A stretch of 64,000 bases of DNA, from NCBI RefSeq assembly GCF_018069755.1, contig NZ_JAGQDE010000016.1, forward strand, positions 1 to 64,000, read 5' to 3'. Below the pieces are notes generated by a model that was not told the DNA's origin, did not search any database, and saw only the letters and a list, made by a program, of their open reading frames with translations. The position numbers were made by a program, and so were the translations under genes. Origin of the DNA: Ideonella aquatica. GTDB taxonomy: Bacteria; Pseudomonadota; Gammaproteobacteria; Burkholderiales; Burkholderiaceae_C. Shown one piece after another: positions 41,626-50,779 of this stretch (its first letter is position 1; every line of letters begins with the position of its first letter).

Positions 41626-42304
41626 ACCGCCGCACGGCGCGCTGCTGCTGGCCATCGTCGGCGCCGAAAGCACCGGCAAAAGCACGCTGGCCGCCGCTCT
41701 GGCACAGCGCCTGGTGGACGACACCGGCCTGGCCTGCACTGCTGTGCCCGAGGTGCTGCGCGCATGGTGCGACCGCCAGGGCCGCACGCCGCGCCAGCAC
41801 GAGCAGGACGGCATCGCCGCCGAGCAGGCGCGCCACCTGGCCGAGGCCTGCGCCACCCATGCGGTGGTGGTGGCCGACACCACGCCGCTGATGACCGCGG
41901 TCTACCACCACCAGGTGTTTGGCGACGACAGCCTGGACGCCCCCGCCCAGGCCTGGCAGAAGCACTGCGCGCTGACGCTGCTGACCGCGCTGGACCTGCC
42001 CTGGCAGGCCGACGGGCTGCAGCGGGATGGCCCGCAGGTGCGCGCGCCGGTGGATGCGCGCCTGCGTCGCCTGCTGGTCGGCGCCGGCCTGCCGTTCTCG
42101 GTCGTGCGCGGAAGCGGCCGGGACCGGCTGGAATCGGCCGTGGACGCGGTGGCCCCGCTGCTGCGCGCCCGGCGCACCCCGGGCCGTGGCCTCTTCAGCC
42201 GACTGGACGAGCGTGACAGCGGCCCGGCGGGCCGGCCGTGGCGCTGCGACCATTGCGACGACCCGGGCTGCGAACACGCGCTGCGCCAGTTGGCGCAACG
42301 TTGA
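41612..42304 (+). CDS. NadR-type ribosylnicotinamide kinase (AAA-family)
   Basis: 230-aa P-loop protein: Walker A GAESTGKST at residues 17-25, EVLRAWCDRQGRTP, and VVVADTTPLMTAVY (Walker B-like Asp). This matches the C-terminal kinase domain of NadR, without its regulator and adenylyltransferase domains. A short Cys cluster at the C-terminus (Cys212, Cys215, Cys220 in CDHCDDPGCEH) is extra and could bind metal. Coupled to pnuC by a 14-bp overlap. Role inferred: nicotinamide riboside to NMN in NAD salvage. Confidence 0.85.
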   Translation: MRWPEPPHGALLLAIVGAESTGKSTLAAALAQRLVDDTGLACTAVPEVLRAWCDRQGRTPRQHEQDGIAAEQARHLAEACATHAVVVADTTPLMTAVYHHQVFGDDSLDAPAQAWQKHCALTLLTALDLPWQADGLQRDGPQVRAPVDARLRRLLVGAGLPFSVVRGSGRDRLESAVDAVAPLLRARRTPGRGLFSRLDERDSGPAGRPWRCDHCDDPGCEHALRQLAQR

Positions 42305-43339
42305 TCAGTGGCGGGTCGCGCCCTCGTCGCCCGGGTGCGCCCCGGGCGTGAACAGCTCGCCCACATCCACCGCATCGAAGCGGTAGTGGCGGCCGCAGAA
42401 GTCGCAGCCCACCTCGATCTCGCCGCGCTCGGCAAGGATGCTGTCGGCCTCGTCGCGGCCCAGCGAGCTGAGCATGCCGCGCACCCGCTCGGCCGAGCAG
42501 CTGCAGGCAAAGCGCGGTGCCCGCGGCTCAAAGCGACGCACCGTCTCTTCCCAGAACAGCCGGCGCAGGATGGTGTCGGCGTCCAGCGTCAGCAGTTCAT
42601 CGCGCGTGAGCGTGGCGCTGAGGTGGGCGATGCGGTTGAAGGCCTCGGACAGCCCGATCTCGTCCTCGTTGCCCCATGACTGCCCCCACGCCGGCTGCGC
42701 CGGCTGCCCCCCGCGGGGGCTCGGTCCGGCTTGGGACGGCCCGGCGCCGTACCGGCCCCCCAGGTTGCCCTCGCCCTCCACCGGCAAGCGCTGGATCAGC
42801 AGCCCGGCGGCGATCTCGTCGTTGGCAGCCAGCACCAGGCGGGTGTCGAGTTGCTCGGACTGCAGCATGTAGTGCTCCAGCACCTGCGAGAGCTGCTGCA
42901 GCGGCTCGCGCTGGTCACCATGCAGCGGCACCACGCCTTGGTAGGGTTGCTGCCCGGGCAGGCGGTCCTTGGGGTCCAGCGTGATCGCGCAGCGACCCTT
43001 CCCATGCACGTTCAGCAGGGCCTCCAGCTGGGCGCCCGCCGGCACCTCGCCCACCACCTTGGCGGTGGCCCGAAAACCCAGCTCGCTGTTGGCCTCGGCC
43101 ACCGCCAGCTTGACCGGGCCGTCGCCCAGCACCTGCAGGATCAGCGCGCCGTTGAACTTGATGTTGGCCTGCATCAGCGTGGCGGCAGCGGCCATTTCGC
43201 CCAACAACTGGCGCACCTCAGGCGGGAAGGCGCCGGCTTCCTCGCGGCGGGTCAGCACCTCGCGCCAGCTGTCGGTCAGTCGCACCAGCATGCCGCGCAC
43301 CGGCAGGCCTTCGAAGATGAATGTGTGGAGTTCGCTCAT
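42305..43339 (-). CDS. hslO: Hsp33 redox-regulated chaperone with in-frame insertion
   Basis: Holdase activated by oxidation. I start at the ATG at 43339 (MSELHTFIFEGLPVRG). The C-terminal zinc/redox switch is intact: FACSCS (Cys279, Cys281) and GCDFCG (Cys312, Cys315). Between the N-terminal chaperone domain and the linker, residues about 191-226 form a Gly/Pro/Gln-rich stretch (GRYGAGPSQAGPSPRGG) absent from ordinary Hsp33, bringing the length to 344 instead of about 300. The DNA of this stretch is a REP-like palindromic repeat. Convergent with the kinase gene; the two stops touch. Confidence 0.93.
   Translation of the reverse strand: MSELHTFIFEGLPVRGMLVRLTDSWREVLTRREEAGAFPPEVRQLLGEMAAAATLMQANIKFNGALILQVLGDGPVKLAVAEANSELGFRATAKVVGEVPAGAQLEALLNVHGKGRCAITLDPKDRLPGQQPYQGVVPLHGDQREPLQQLSQVLEHYMLQSEQLDTRLVLAANDEIAAGLLIQRLPVEGEGNLGGRYGAGPSQAGPSPRGGQPAQPAWGQSWGNEDEIGLSEAFNRIAHLSATLTRDELLTLDADTILRRLFWEETVRRFEPRAPRFACSCSAERVRGMLSSLGRDEADSILAERGEIEVGCDFCGRHYRFDAVDVGELFTPGAHPGDEGATRH
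42676..42762. repeat. REP-like GC palindromic element inside hslO
   Basis: A run of nested palindromes: CCGGCTGCGCCGG at 42691-42703, CCCCCCGCGGGGGC at 42707-42720, then CTCGGTCCGGCTTGGGACGG and CCCGGCGCC. It resembles the abundant extragenic palindromes I recall from Comamonadaceae-type genomes (CCCCCACGC...CTGCCCCCCGAGGGGGC...GGCTTGGG). It keeps the hslO frame open. No second copy was noticed in the window. Confidence 0.6.
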
Positions 43340-43439
43340 GGAAAAAGCCGCCGGCTGCGACAAGGGGCAGCGGCGGCCGGATGCTCAGGTGGGGCGCCCG
43401 GGGCGGTTTTCCAGGGGCGCGATGGGGATAATTCTACGG

Positions 43440-44243
43440 ATGGACGTCCGCGCCGAAGCACTGAGGGTCTTGCAACTGACCGATCCCGAGGCCAAGTGTG
43501 TCGCGGTCACCGCCCTTTTCCAGGCGGTGCAGCAAGGTGCGGCCGCCGACCCGCAGGCGACGATGAGCGCCGATGACGCCGCCCTGCCCGGCCGTCCGCA
43601 GCGGCCACGGCTGGTGGCAGCCACCCAGGTGGCGCAGCGCTCGGTCCACACCGTGGCGGGCCGTGCGGCGCTGCTGCACGCGATCTGCCACATCGAGTTC
43701 AACGCCATCAACCTGGCGCTGGACGCGGTGTGGCGCTTCGCCGGCATGCCGCCCGACTTCTACCGCGACTGGCTGCAGGTGGCCGCCGAAGAGGCGCTGC
43801 ACTTCCGGCTGCTGCGCGACCACCTGGCCACGCTGGGCCACGCCTACGGCGACTTCGACGCCCACGACGGCCTGTGGCGCATGACCGCGGCCACCGCCAG
43901 CGACATCGTCGCCCGCATGGCCTTGGTGCCGCGCACCCTGGAGGCGCGCGGCCTGGACGCCACGCCCCCGATCCAGGCGCGCCTGGCCAAGGCCGGCGAC
44001 CATGCCGCCGTGGCCATCCTGGACATCATCCTGCGCGACGAGGTGGGCCATGTCGCCATCGGCAACCACTGGTACCTGTGGCTGTGCCAGCAGCGCGGTC
44101 TGGACGCGCTGGCGCTGTACCCCGAGTTGGCGCAGCGCTACCAGGCCCCGCGCCTGCGCGCACCGCTGAACCTGGAAGCCCGCCGCCGCGCCGGCTTCAG
44201 CGACGCCGAGTTGGTGCGCCTGGAGGCCGACAGCAAGGCATGA
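43440..44243 (+). CDS. DUF455 ferritin-like protein
   Basis: 267-aa helical protein of the ferritin-like DUF455 family. Candidate diiron ligands appear as HIEFNAINLALDAVWRF, AAEEALHFRLLRDHL and LRDEVGHVAIGNHWY (Glu and Glu-x-x-His patterns). Function not established. ATG 43440 gives MDVRAEALRV; the in-frame ATG at 43422, preceded by AGGGG, is possible. A GATAAT at 43427-43432 lies only 7 nt before 43440. Confidence 0.85.
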   Translation: MDVRAEALRVLQLTDPEAKCVAVTALFQAVQQGAAADPQATMSADDAALPGRPQRPRLVAATQVAQRSVHTVAGRAALLHAICHIEFNAINLALDAVWRFAGMPPDFYRDWLQVAAEEALHFRLLRDHLATLGHAYGDFDAHDGLWRMTAATASDIVARMALVPRTLEARGLDATPPIQARLAKAGDHAAVAILDIILRDEVGHVAIGNHWYLWLCQQRGLDALALYPELAQRYQAPRLRAPLNLEARRRAGFSDAELVRLEADSKA

Positions 44244-44346
44244 GGCTTGCAAGCCTTCCGCGGGACAAACCGCATGCCATTCGGTGGCAGGCGCCGTAAA
44301 CTGACCGTTTCACCACTACGCCGAACCCACGGCAAACGAGGAACTC

Positions 44347-45219
44347 ATGGCCCAACACGACACCCGTCGCTTCCTGAAGGCCGCCGGCACCCTGCTGGCC
44401 ACCCTGGTGCTGGCCGCCTGCGGCAAGCAGGAGGCGCCGCCGGCTCCGGCCGCATCGGCCGCCGCCCCCGCGTCCGCCGCCGCCCCGGCGCCCAAGGTGT
44501 ACGTGGTGGGCACCGATGCCGCCTACGCCCCCTTCGAGTTCCAGAACGAGAAGGGCGAGATCGTCGGCTTCTCGGTCGACCTGCTGACCGCCGTGGCCGA
44601 GAAGGGCGGCTTCCAGGTCAAGTTCCAGAACACCCCCTGGGAAGGCATCTTCAACGCGCTGGGCCAGGGCGACCGCGACCTGCTGATCTCGTCGATCACC
44701 ATCACCGACGAGCGCAAGCAGAGCATGGACTTCTCCGACCCCTACTTCGACGCGATCCAGCTGATCGCCGTGAAGGAAAGCTCCAAGGTCGCCAAGTTCG
44801 ATGACCTGAAGAAGGCCAAGGTCGGCGTGCAGACCGGCACCACCGGTGACGAGGTCGTGACCAAGCTGCAAGGCAAGACCGCCAGCACCACCAAGCGCTT
44901 CGAGTCCACCCCGCTGGCCCTGAAGGAGCTGGAGGCCGGTGGCGTCGACGCCGTGGTCGCCGACAACGGCGTGGTCATCCACTATGTGGCCAACAACCCG
45001 GGTGCCAAGTTCAAGACCGTGGCCGACACCAAGTCCTTCGCGCCGGAGCAATACGGCATCGCCGTCAAGAAGGGCAACGCCGAACTGCTGGCCATGGTCA
45101 ACAAGGGCCTGGCCGCGGTGAAGGCCGACGGCACCTACGCCGCGATCTACAAGAAGACCTTCGGCACCGAGCCGCCGGCAGCCGCCCCGGCCGCCCCGGC
45201 CTCCGCCGCGTCGAACTGA
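44347..45219 (+). CDS. Polar amino-acid ABC transporter substrate-binding lipoprotein
   Basis: 290 aa. Lipoprotein signal with lipobox LAAC (Cys at about residue 25), an Ala/Pro linker, then the periplasmic binding protein type 3 fold: YVVGTDAAYAPFEFQNEKGEIVGFSVDL, PWEGIFNALGQGDRDLLISSITITDERK, FSDPYFDAIQLIAV, and TGTTGDEVV. This is the polar amino acid (Gln/Arg/His) receptor family. The C-terminus has a second Ala/Pro-rich tail. The permease follows after 22 bp. Confidence 0.92.
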   Translation: MAQHDTRRFLKAAGTLLATLVLAACGKQEAPPAPAASAAAPASAAAPAPKVYVVGTDAAYAPFEFQNEKGEIVGFSVDLLTAVAEKGGFQVKFQNTPWEGIFNALGQGDRDLLISSITITDERKQSMDFSDPYFDAIQLIAVKESSKVAKFDDLKKAKVGVQTGTTGDEVVTKLQGKTASTTKRFESTPLALKELEAGGVDAVVADNGVVIHYVANNPGAKFKTVADTKSFAPEQYGIAVKKGNAELLAMVNKGLAAVKADGTYAAIYKKTFGTEPPAAAPAAPASAASN

Positions 45220-45241
45220 TCGTCGCGGGGAGACGCCGTCC

Positions 45242-45994
45242 ATGGACTTGCGCTGGGACATCCTGAGCGGCTACTGGCCGCTGTTCATGGACGGCCTGAT
45301 CACCACGGTCAAGATCACCGTGGTGGCCATCGCCGCAGGCCTGGTGCTGGGCGCGCTGTTCGGGCTGGTCAGCAGCTCGCGCGATGCGCCTCGCCCCAAG
45401 TCGATGGCGCTGGATTGGGGTCTGCGGGCGCTGCGCGGCGTCACGCTGGCCTACGTCACCTTTTTCCGCGGCACACCGCTGTTCGTGCAGATCCTGCTGG
45501 TGCACTTCGCGGTGATGCCGGCCCTGGTGCACCCTGACAGCGGTCTGCTGTTGGCGGGCGACACCGCCCGCGAGTTCCGCCAGGAGTACGGCGCCTTCTT
45601 CTCGGGCGCCGTGGCCCTGTCGCTGAACGCCGGCGCCTACATCTCCGAGATCTTCCGCGCCGGCATTGAAAGCATCCACCGCGGCCAGACCCAGGCCGCC
45701 TGGAGCCTGGGCCTGACCCACAGTCAGGCGATGCGCTTCGTGATCCTGCCGCAGGCCTTCCGCCGCATGGTGCCGGCCCTGGTCAACGAGGGCGTCACCC
45801 TCATCAAGGACTCGTCGCTGGTGTCGGCGATCGGCCTGGCCGAGCTGGCCCTGGCCGCGCGCACGGTGGCGGGCGCCTATTCGCGCTACTGGGAGCCCTA
45901 CCTGGCCATCTCGGCGATGTACCTGGTCCTGACGCTGATCCTGTCAACGCTGGCCACGCGCCTGGAGGCGCCGGACCATTTGCGCGGCCGCTGA
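45242..45994 (+). CDS. Amino-acid ABC transporter permease
   Basis: 250-aa inner-membrane subunit of the HisM/GlnP type. About five helices; family motifs YVTFFRGTPLFVQILLVHF, SLNAGAYISEIFRAGIESI, and the ATPase-docking EAA loop GQTQAAWSLGLTHSQAMRFVILPQ. An insertion of about 30 residues (LVHPDSGLLLAGDTAREFRQEYG) separates helices 2 and 3. No ATPase gene follows; marC faces it convergently, so the nucleotide-binding subunit must be encoded elsewhere. Confidence 0.92.
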   Translation: MDLRWDILSGYWPLFMDGLITTVKITVVAIAAGLVLGALFGLVSSSRDAPRPKSMALDWGLRALRGVTLAYVTFFRGTPLFVQILLVHFAVMPALVHPDSGLLLAGDTAREFRQEYGAFFSGAVALSLNAGAYISEIFRAGIESIHRGQTQAAWSLGLTHSQAMRFVILPQAFRRMVPALVNEGVTLIKDSSLVSAIGLAELALAARTVAGAYSRYWEPYLAISAMYLVLTLILSTLATRLEAPDHLRGR

Positions 45995-46006
45995 GCTGGG
46001 CTCGCC

Positions 46007-46606
46007 TCAGGGGCTGTCGAAGAAATAGCGCTTCAGCCCGGCCAGCACCATCTCGGTGGCGATGGCCGTCAGCACCAGACCCATCAGCTTTTCCAGCGCC
46101 GAGACCATCGGCGTGCCGATCAGCTTGCGGATGCGCTCGGCCGACATCAGCACCACCGTGCTGACCACCATGGCCAGCGTCAGCGCGCCCACCCAGGACC
46201 ACAGCTTCTCCGGCTGGCGCGAGGCCAGCAGCAGCACCGTGGCCATGGCCGACGGGCCGGCCAGCAGGGGCACGGCCAGCGGAAAGATCATGGGCTCACG
46301 GGCGCCGTCGGTGGCGTAGATCTCCCCCCCCGACGCGAAGATCATGCGCATGGCAATGATCAGCAGGATCACACCGCCCGCCACTTCCAGCGATCGCTCG
46401 GACAGGTGCATGATGCTCAGGAAGCCCTGCCCCGACACCATGAAGGCCAGCAGCACCGCGAACGCGATGCCCGCCTCACGCAGCGCCACCAGGCGCCGTC
46501 GCTCAGGCGCCACGCCCCGCATCACGGCAATGAAGATCGGCAGGCTGCCAAAAGGGTCGAGCACAAGCAGCAGCAGCACCAGGGCCGAGGCAAAGGTATG
46601 GTCCAT
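46007..46606 (-). CDS. MarC family (YhgN-like) inner-membrane protein
   Basis: 199-aa membrane protein with six helices (LVLLLLVLDPFGSLPIFI, AGIAFAVLLAFMVSGQGFL, GGVILLIIAMRMIF, FPLAVPLLAGPSAMATVLLL, WVGALTLAMVVSTVVLM). MarC family members are of unknown function despite the name. The start MDHTFASALV at 46606 is preferred over codons 105 bp upstream, which do not encode a membrane-protein N-terminus. Confidence 0.9.
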   Translation of the reverse strand: MDHTFASALVLLLLVLDPFGSLPIFIAVMRGVAPERRRLVALREAGIAFAVLLAFMVSGQGFLSIMHLSERSLEVAGGVILLIIAMRMIFASGGEIYATDGAREPMIFPLAVPLLAGPSAMATVLLLASRQPEKLWSWVGALTLAMVVSTVVLMSAERIRKLIGTPMVSALEKLMGLVLTAIATEMVLAGLKRYFFDSP

Positions 46607-46822
46607 GGCGTGATTGTGCCCAGCCGGCCGACCGCCTGGATTGCCTTGATCAGTTGCGCCGACGCCACGGTCTGAGTGCGCCAGCGGGGCCTTGGGGGGG
46701 TGGTGACGCACCGGGCCCGGGTCCGCCCCTTAAAATCTTGACACGACGCCTTCAGAGCGCCTGCGCCGCCCGGCGAGACCCGCACCGGCGTGGTTTTCAA
46801 CTCTCTTCCGTACAAGGTACTT

Positions 46823-47776
46823 ATGAAGAAGACTCTCATCCTGACCGCCCTGGCCGCCGCCACCGTGGCGCCCGCCTTCGCTCAGAGCTCGGTCACCGTC
46901 TATGGCCGCCTGAACGTCACCGTCGAAAGCCGCAAGACCGGCAACACCACCGACAAGGGCGTTTACGACAACTCCTCGCGCATCGGCTTCAAGGGCGTCG
47001 AGGACCTGGGTGGCGGCCTGAAGGCTGGTTTCCTGATCGAGCACGGCTTCAACGCCGCCAGCGGTCAAGCCGCTGGCACCTTCTGGGGCCGCGAAAGCAA
47101 TGTGTGGCTGTCGGGCAGCTTCGGCAAGCTGCGCCTGGGCAACATGGGCCCGAACATGGCCTACTTCACCCTGGCTGACTACATCAGCAACCACAACCAC
47201 GACACCGGCATCTCGTCGGACGCCTTCTACCTGTACCCGGGTCGTGGCAGCAACATGGTGGCCTACACCTCGCCCTCGCTGGGTGGCTTGACCATCGACG
47301 CCCAAGTCGCCGAAAAGCGCGTGGGCGACCTGGGCCGCACCGTGGTGCTGACCGGCAACTACGAAGGTGGCCCGCTGCACCTGGGCGCTTCCTACGAAAA
47401 GGACGGCGATCACCGTGAACTGGGCGTCCGTGGCGCCTATGACATCGGCGCCGCCACCCTGGGCGCGTACTACATCCGCAACAGCGACATCGGCGGCGTG
47501 GCCGGTGCCGATCGCACCTCGTGGCGCCTGTCGGGCATGTACACCATGGGTGCCACCGAGCTGCACCTGAACTACGGCAAGGCCGGCGAAATCGGCGGCG
47601 TGGCCAACACCGACGCCACCCAGGTCACCCTGGGCGTGAACTACAACCTGAGCAAGCGCACCAAGGTGTACGGCTTCTACACCAAGGTCAACAACGAGGC
47701 CGCCGCCGCCTACTACTCGACTGGCGCCGGTGCCGACGTCAGCTCGCTGGCTCTGGGCGTTCGCCACAACTTCTGA
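46823..47776 (+). CDS. Gram-negative porin
   Basis: 317-aa outer-membrane beta-barrel. Signal peptide MKKTLILTALAAATVAPAFA, first strand SSVTVYGRLNVTVES typical of betaproteobacterial porins, many alternating aromatic/hydrophobic strands, and C-terminal GVRHNF ending in Phe as needed for Bam-dependent insertion. Codon use is lower in GC at third positions of Lys/Glu-type codons than in neighbours, consistent with high expression. Terminator follows directly. Confidence 0.93.
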   Translation: MKKTLILTALAAATVAPAFAQSSVTVYGRLNVTVESRKTGNTTDKGVYDNSSRIGFKGVEDLGGGLKAGFLIEHGFNAASGQAAGTFWGRESNVWLSGSFGKLRLGNMGPNMAYFTLADYISNHNHDTGISSDAFYLYPGRGSNMVAYTSPSLGGLTIDAQVAEKRVGDLGRTVVLTGNYEGGPLHLGASYEKDGDHRELGVRGAYDIGAATLGAYYIRNSDIGGVAGADRTSWRLSGMYTMGATELHLNYGKAGEIGGVANTDATQVTLGVNYNLSKRTKVYGFYTKVNNEAAAAYYSTGAGADVSSLALGVRHNF

Positions 47777-47816
47777 TCCTGCGGCGCCCCGCAAAGGGGT
47801 GCTCCAGCGCATCACG

Positions 47817-47841
47817 AGGCCACCTTCGGGTGGCCTTTTTC
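47817..47841 (+). terminator. Terminator after the porin gene
   Basis: AGGCCACC-TTC-GGGTGGCCT is a stable hairpin with a tetraloop-like TTCG centre, followed by TTTTTC. It lies 40 bp after the porin stop. Confidence 0.92.
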
Positions 47842-47862
47842 ATGGCTGCGCCACAACGGCAA

Positions 47863-48765
47863 TCAGGCGCGCGGGTGGTGCCGCGCATGCAGCTGCTGGA
47901 GCCGCTCGCGTGCCACATGCGTGTAGATCGTTGTCGTCGAGATGTCGGCATGCCCCAGCAGCAGCTGCACCACGCGCAGATCGGCGCCGTGGTTGAGCAG
48001 GTGGGTCGCAAAGGCATGGCGCAGGGTGTGCGGCGACAGTGGCGCGCGGATGCCCGCCCGCAACGCGTACTGCTTGACCAGTCGCCAGAACATCTGGCGC
48101 GTCATCGGCCCGCCGCGCACGGTGACAAACAGCGCCGATGAGGCGCGCGCGCCCAGCAGCGCACCGCGGGCCTCGGCCAGGTAGCGCTCGATCCACACCT
48201 GGGCCTGCTCACCAAAGGGCACCAGGCGCTCCTTGTTGCCCTTGCCGGTCACCCGCAGCACGCCTTCGGCCAGGCCGACATGCAGGCTCTGCAAGCCCAC
48301 CAGCTCGCTCACGCGCAGTCCGCTGGCATACATCAACTCCAGCATGCAGCGGTCGCGCTGGCCCAGCGGGGTGTCGGTGTCGGGGGCGTTCAGCAGGGCC
48401 TCGACCTGCGCCTCGCTGAGGGTGTGCGGCACACGCATCGGCTGGCGCGCAGCATCCAGCCGCAGTGTCGGATCGGCATCCAGCAGGCGCTCGCGCAGCG
48501 CCCAGCGGTAGAAGCGGCGGAAGGCCGACAGCCGCCGATTGGCCGTGGTGGCGCGCGTGCCAGCGTGCCGAGCCGCGGTGTAGGCACGCAGATCAGATTC
48601 GGATGCCGTGAGCAGGCTGGTCTGGCGCTGTCCGACCAGCCAGTCGGACAGCGCCACCAGGTCGCGACGGTAGGCAGCCAGGGTGTTGGCCGACAGCCCG
48701 TCCTCCAGCCACAGCGCGTCGCTGAAGCGGCGAACCACGGCGGCGTCGCCGCCCGAGGTGCTCAC
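47863..48765 (-). CDS. xerD: Tyrosine recombinase XerD
   Basis: Resolves chromosome dimers at dif together with XerC. 300 aa: N-terminal SAM-like core-binding domain ([21 protein letters not shown]) and catalytic domain with Arg in ASGLRVSEL, Lys in [13 protein letters not shown], His-x-x-Arg in [26 protein letters not shown] and the nucleophile Tyr in TIYTHV. It is not next to a mobile element. The Bug-protein gene overlaps its start by 4 bp, so the two may be cotranscribed. Confidence 0.94.
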   Translation of the reverse strand: MSTSGGDAAVVRRFSDALWLEDGLSANTLAAYRRDLVALSDWLVGQRQTSLLTASESDLRAYTAARHAGTRATTANRRLSAFRRFYRWALRERLLDADPTLRLDAARQPMRVPHTLSEAQVEALLNAPDTDTPLGQRDRCMLELMYASGLRVSELVGLQSLHVGLAEGVLRVTGKGNKERLVPFGEQAQVWIERYLAEARGALLGARASSALFVTVRGGPMTRQMFWRLVKQYALRAGIRAPLSPHTLRHAFATHLLNHGADLRVVQLLLGHADISTTTIYTHVARERLQQLHARHHPRA

Positions 48766-49739
48766 TCCAGCGTGAGCTTCTGGCGCGCCACCACCTGCTT
48801 GTAGACGTCAAACTCGGCGCGGATCTGCTCGCGGAACTGGTCCGGCGTGTTCAGCACCAGCAGCGAGCCGGTGTCCTCGATGCGCTTCTTCACCTCAGGC
48901 AACTCGGCTGTGCGCTTGACCGCGTCATGGACCTTGTCCACCACCTCCTTGGGCAGGCCCTTGGGGCCGTAGACGCCGTAGTAGGCCATGCGGTTCACCG
49001 GCTCCAGGCCGACTTCCTTGAAGGTAGGCACATTCGGCAGCACCGTCAGGCGCTGCGGCGCAGCCACGACGATCGGCACCAGCCGGCCGTCCTTGATGAA
49101 GGGCAGCGCCGACGGCAGGTTGTCGAAGATGATCGGCACCTGACCAGCCACGGTGTCGTTCAGCGCCGGACCGGCGCCCCGGTAGGGGATGTGCGTGATG
49201 AACACGCCCGCCAGGCTCTTGTAGAGCTCCATCTGCAGGTGGCCGATGCCGCCGGTGCCCGAGGACGCGAAGCTGTACTTGCCGGGGTTCTTGCGCACCA
49301 CCTCGAGGAAGGTCTTGTAGTCCTTGGCCGGGAACGACGGGTGCACCGCGATCACATTGGGCGTGGCGGCGATGTTGATGATCGGCGTGAAGTCGGTCAG
49401 CGGGTTGTACGGGATCTTGGCGTTGATCGCGGGGTTGGCCGCGGTGGTCGACACCGTGGCCATGCCCAGCGCGTAGCCGTCAGGTGTGGCCTTGGATGTC
49501 TCGTTGGCGCCGACCGAGCCGCCGCCGCCCGCCTTGTTCTCGACCACCAGCGTCTGCCCCAGCGCCGGCGAGATCTTCTCGGCCACCACGCGGGCAATGA
49601 TGTCGGTGGTGCCACCGGGGGCGAACGGCACCACCAGCTTCACCGGCTTGGACGGGTAGGACTGGGCCCACAGCGATGGGCTCCACAGCGGCAGGCCGAA
49701 CAGCGCGGCCAGGACGACGAGACGGGGGCGTGAACGCAT
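48762..49739 (-). CDS. Bug/TctC-type tricarboxylate-binding periplasmic protein
   Basis: 325 aa from the ATG at 49739 (GGAG upstream). Signal peptide ([26 protein letters not shown]), then the Bug fold: [67 protein letters not shown] and [13 protein letters not shown]. These receptors bind small carboxylates for TctAB permeases. No tctAB genes are near, as is common for the very expanded Bug family of Burkholderiales. Confidence 0.92.
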   Translation of the reverse strand: MRSRPRLVVLAALFGLPLWSPSLWAQSYPSKPVKLVVPFAPGGTTDIIARVVAEKISPALGQTLVVENKAGGGGSVGANETSKATPDGYALGMATVSTTAANPAINAKIPYNPLTDFTPIINIAATPNVIAVHPSFPAKDYKTFLEVVRKNPGKYSFASSGTGGIGHLQMELYKSLAGVFITHIPYRGAGPALNDTVAGQVPIIFDNLPSALPFIKDGRLVPIVVAAPQRLTVLPNVPTFKEVGLEPVNRMAYYGVYGPKGLPKEVVDKVHDAVKRTAELPEVKKRIEDTGSLLVLNTPDQFREQIRAEFDVYKQVVARQKLTLE

Positions 49740-49870
49740 CGGGAGGTCTCCGCAAGAAGGGGCAATGACTGATTGTGACCGCGCCAGGCAGCGCCGGGCC
49801 ATGATGAAGCGCATCCGGCCCTGGCCGGGCTGTGGAAACTGCGTACGGCGGGCGCTGGCACACTCGGGGA

Positions 49871-50779
49871 ATGTCCCAGGTCCTGCTGCTGCTGCCCGAT
49901 TTCCTGCTGATTGTTGCGGGCTACCTCGTCTGCCGCCACACCGCCCTGGACCGGCCGGTGTGGGACGGCGTGGAGCGCCTGGTCTATTGGCTGCTGTTTC
50001 CGGTGCTGCTGTTCGTGGCCATCCTGCGTCAGCCGCTGCAGGCCGGCGAGATGCTGAGCTTTGCCGGCTGCGGCCTGGCGGTGGTCGGCCTGGGCATCGC
50101 GCTGGCCTATGCGCTGGGTCACCTGCAGGGGGTGGACGCCTTGACCCACGCCTCGGGCGCCCAGACCGCGTTCCGCTTCAATTCCTATGTCGGCCTGGCG
50201 ATGGCCGAGCGCCTGGGCGGCGTGCAGGCCGTGGCCTGGATCGCGCTGCTGATCGCGCTGTGCGTGCCGGTGTGCAACGTGGCCGCGGTGTGGCCGCTGG
50301 CGCGGCGCTCGGGCCAGCACTTCGGTCGCGAACTGGCGCGCAATCCGCTGATCGTCGCCACCGTGGCCGGGCTGCTGTGCAACCTCGCTGGACTGCGCCT
50401 GCCCGAGCCGCTGAACATCACCCTGACGCGGGTGGGCAGCGCGGCGCTGCCGCTGGGCTTGATGGCCGTGGGTGCCGGCTTGCAGATGGGGGCGCTGCGC
50501 GACGCACCGCGGCTGGCGGCAGCCTTCCTGGGCATCCGCCATCTGCTGCTGCCCCTGTGGGCCATCACGCTGGTGATCACAGCCGGTCTGCCGTCCGCAC
50601 AGCAAAGCGTGGTGGTGGCCTTCGCCGCCCTGCCCACCGCTTCCAGCGCTTACGTGCTGGCCACGCGCATGGGCGGCCATGGCGGTTTCGTGGCCGGTCT
50701 GGTCAGCCTGTCCACGCTGATCGCGATGCTGGGTCTGCCGCTGGCGCTGGCCGCGCTGGGCTGGGCCCAGGCCGCCTGA
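49871..50779 (+). CDS. AEC family auxin-efflux-type transporter
   Basis: 302-aa inner-membrane carrier with about ten helices ([112 protein letters not shown]). The [10 protein letters not shown] motif is typical of AEC carriers of malonate/malate-like acids. The ATG at 49871 is used; 13 codons upstream are not conserved. Its stop touches the queG stop. Confidence 0.9.
   Translation: MSQVLLLLPDFLLIVAGYLVCRHTALDRPVWDGVERLVYWLLFPVLLFVAILRQPLQAGEMLSFAGCGLAVVGLGIALAYALGHLQGVDALTHASGAQTAFRFNSYVGLAMAERLGGVQAVAWIALLIALCVPVCNVAAVWPLARRSGQHFGRELARNPLIVATVAGLLCNLAGLRLPEPLNITLTRVGSAALPLGLMAVGAGLQMGALRDAPRLAAAFLGIRHLLLPLWAITLVITAGLPSAQQSVVVAFAALPTASSAYVLATRMGGHGGFVAGLVSLSTLIAMLGLPLALAALGWAQAA

Noticed and set aside
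46738-46743. TTGACA upstream of the porin as a -35 box
   Set aside because: The hexamer is perfect but no -10-like sequence lies 16-18 bp downstream, so I do not list a promoter here.
47863-48765. The tyrosine recombinase as an integrase of a genomic island
   Set aside because: It has the length and motifs of housekeeping XerD, and there is no tRNA, attachment repeat or phage gene around it.
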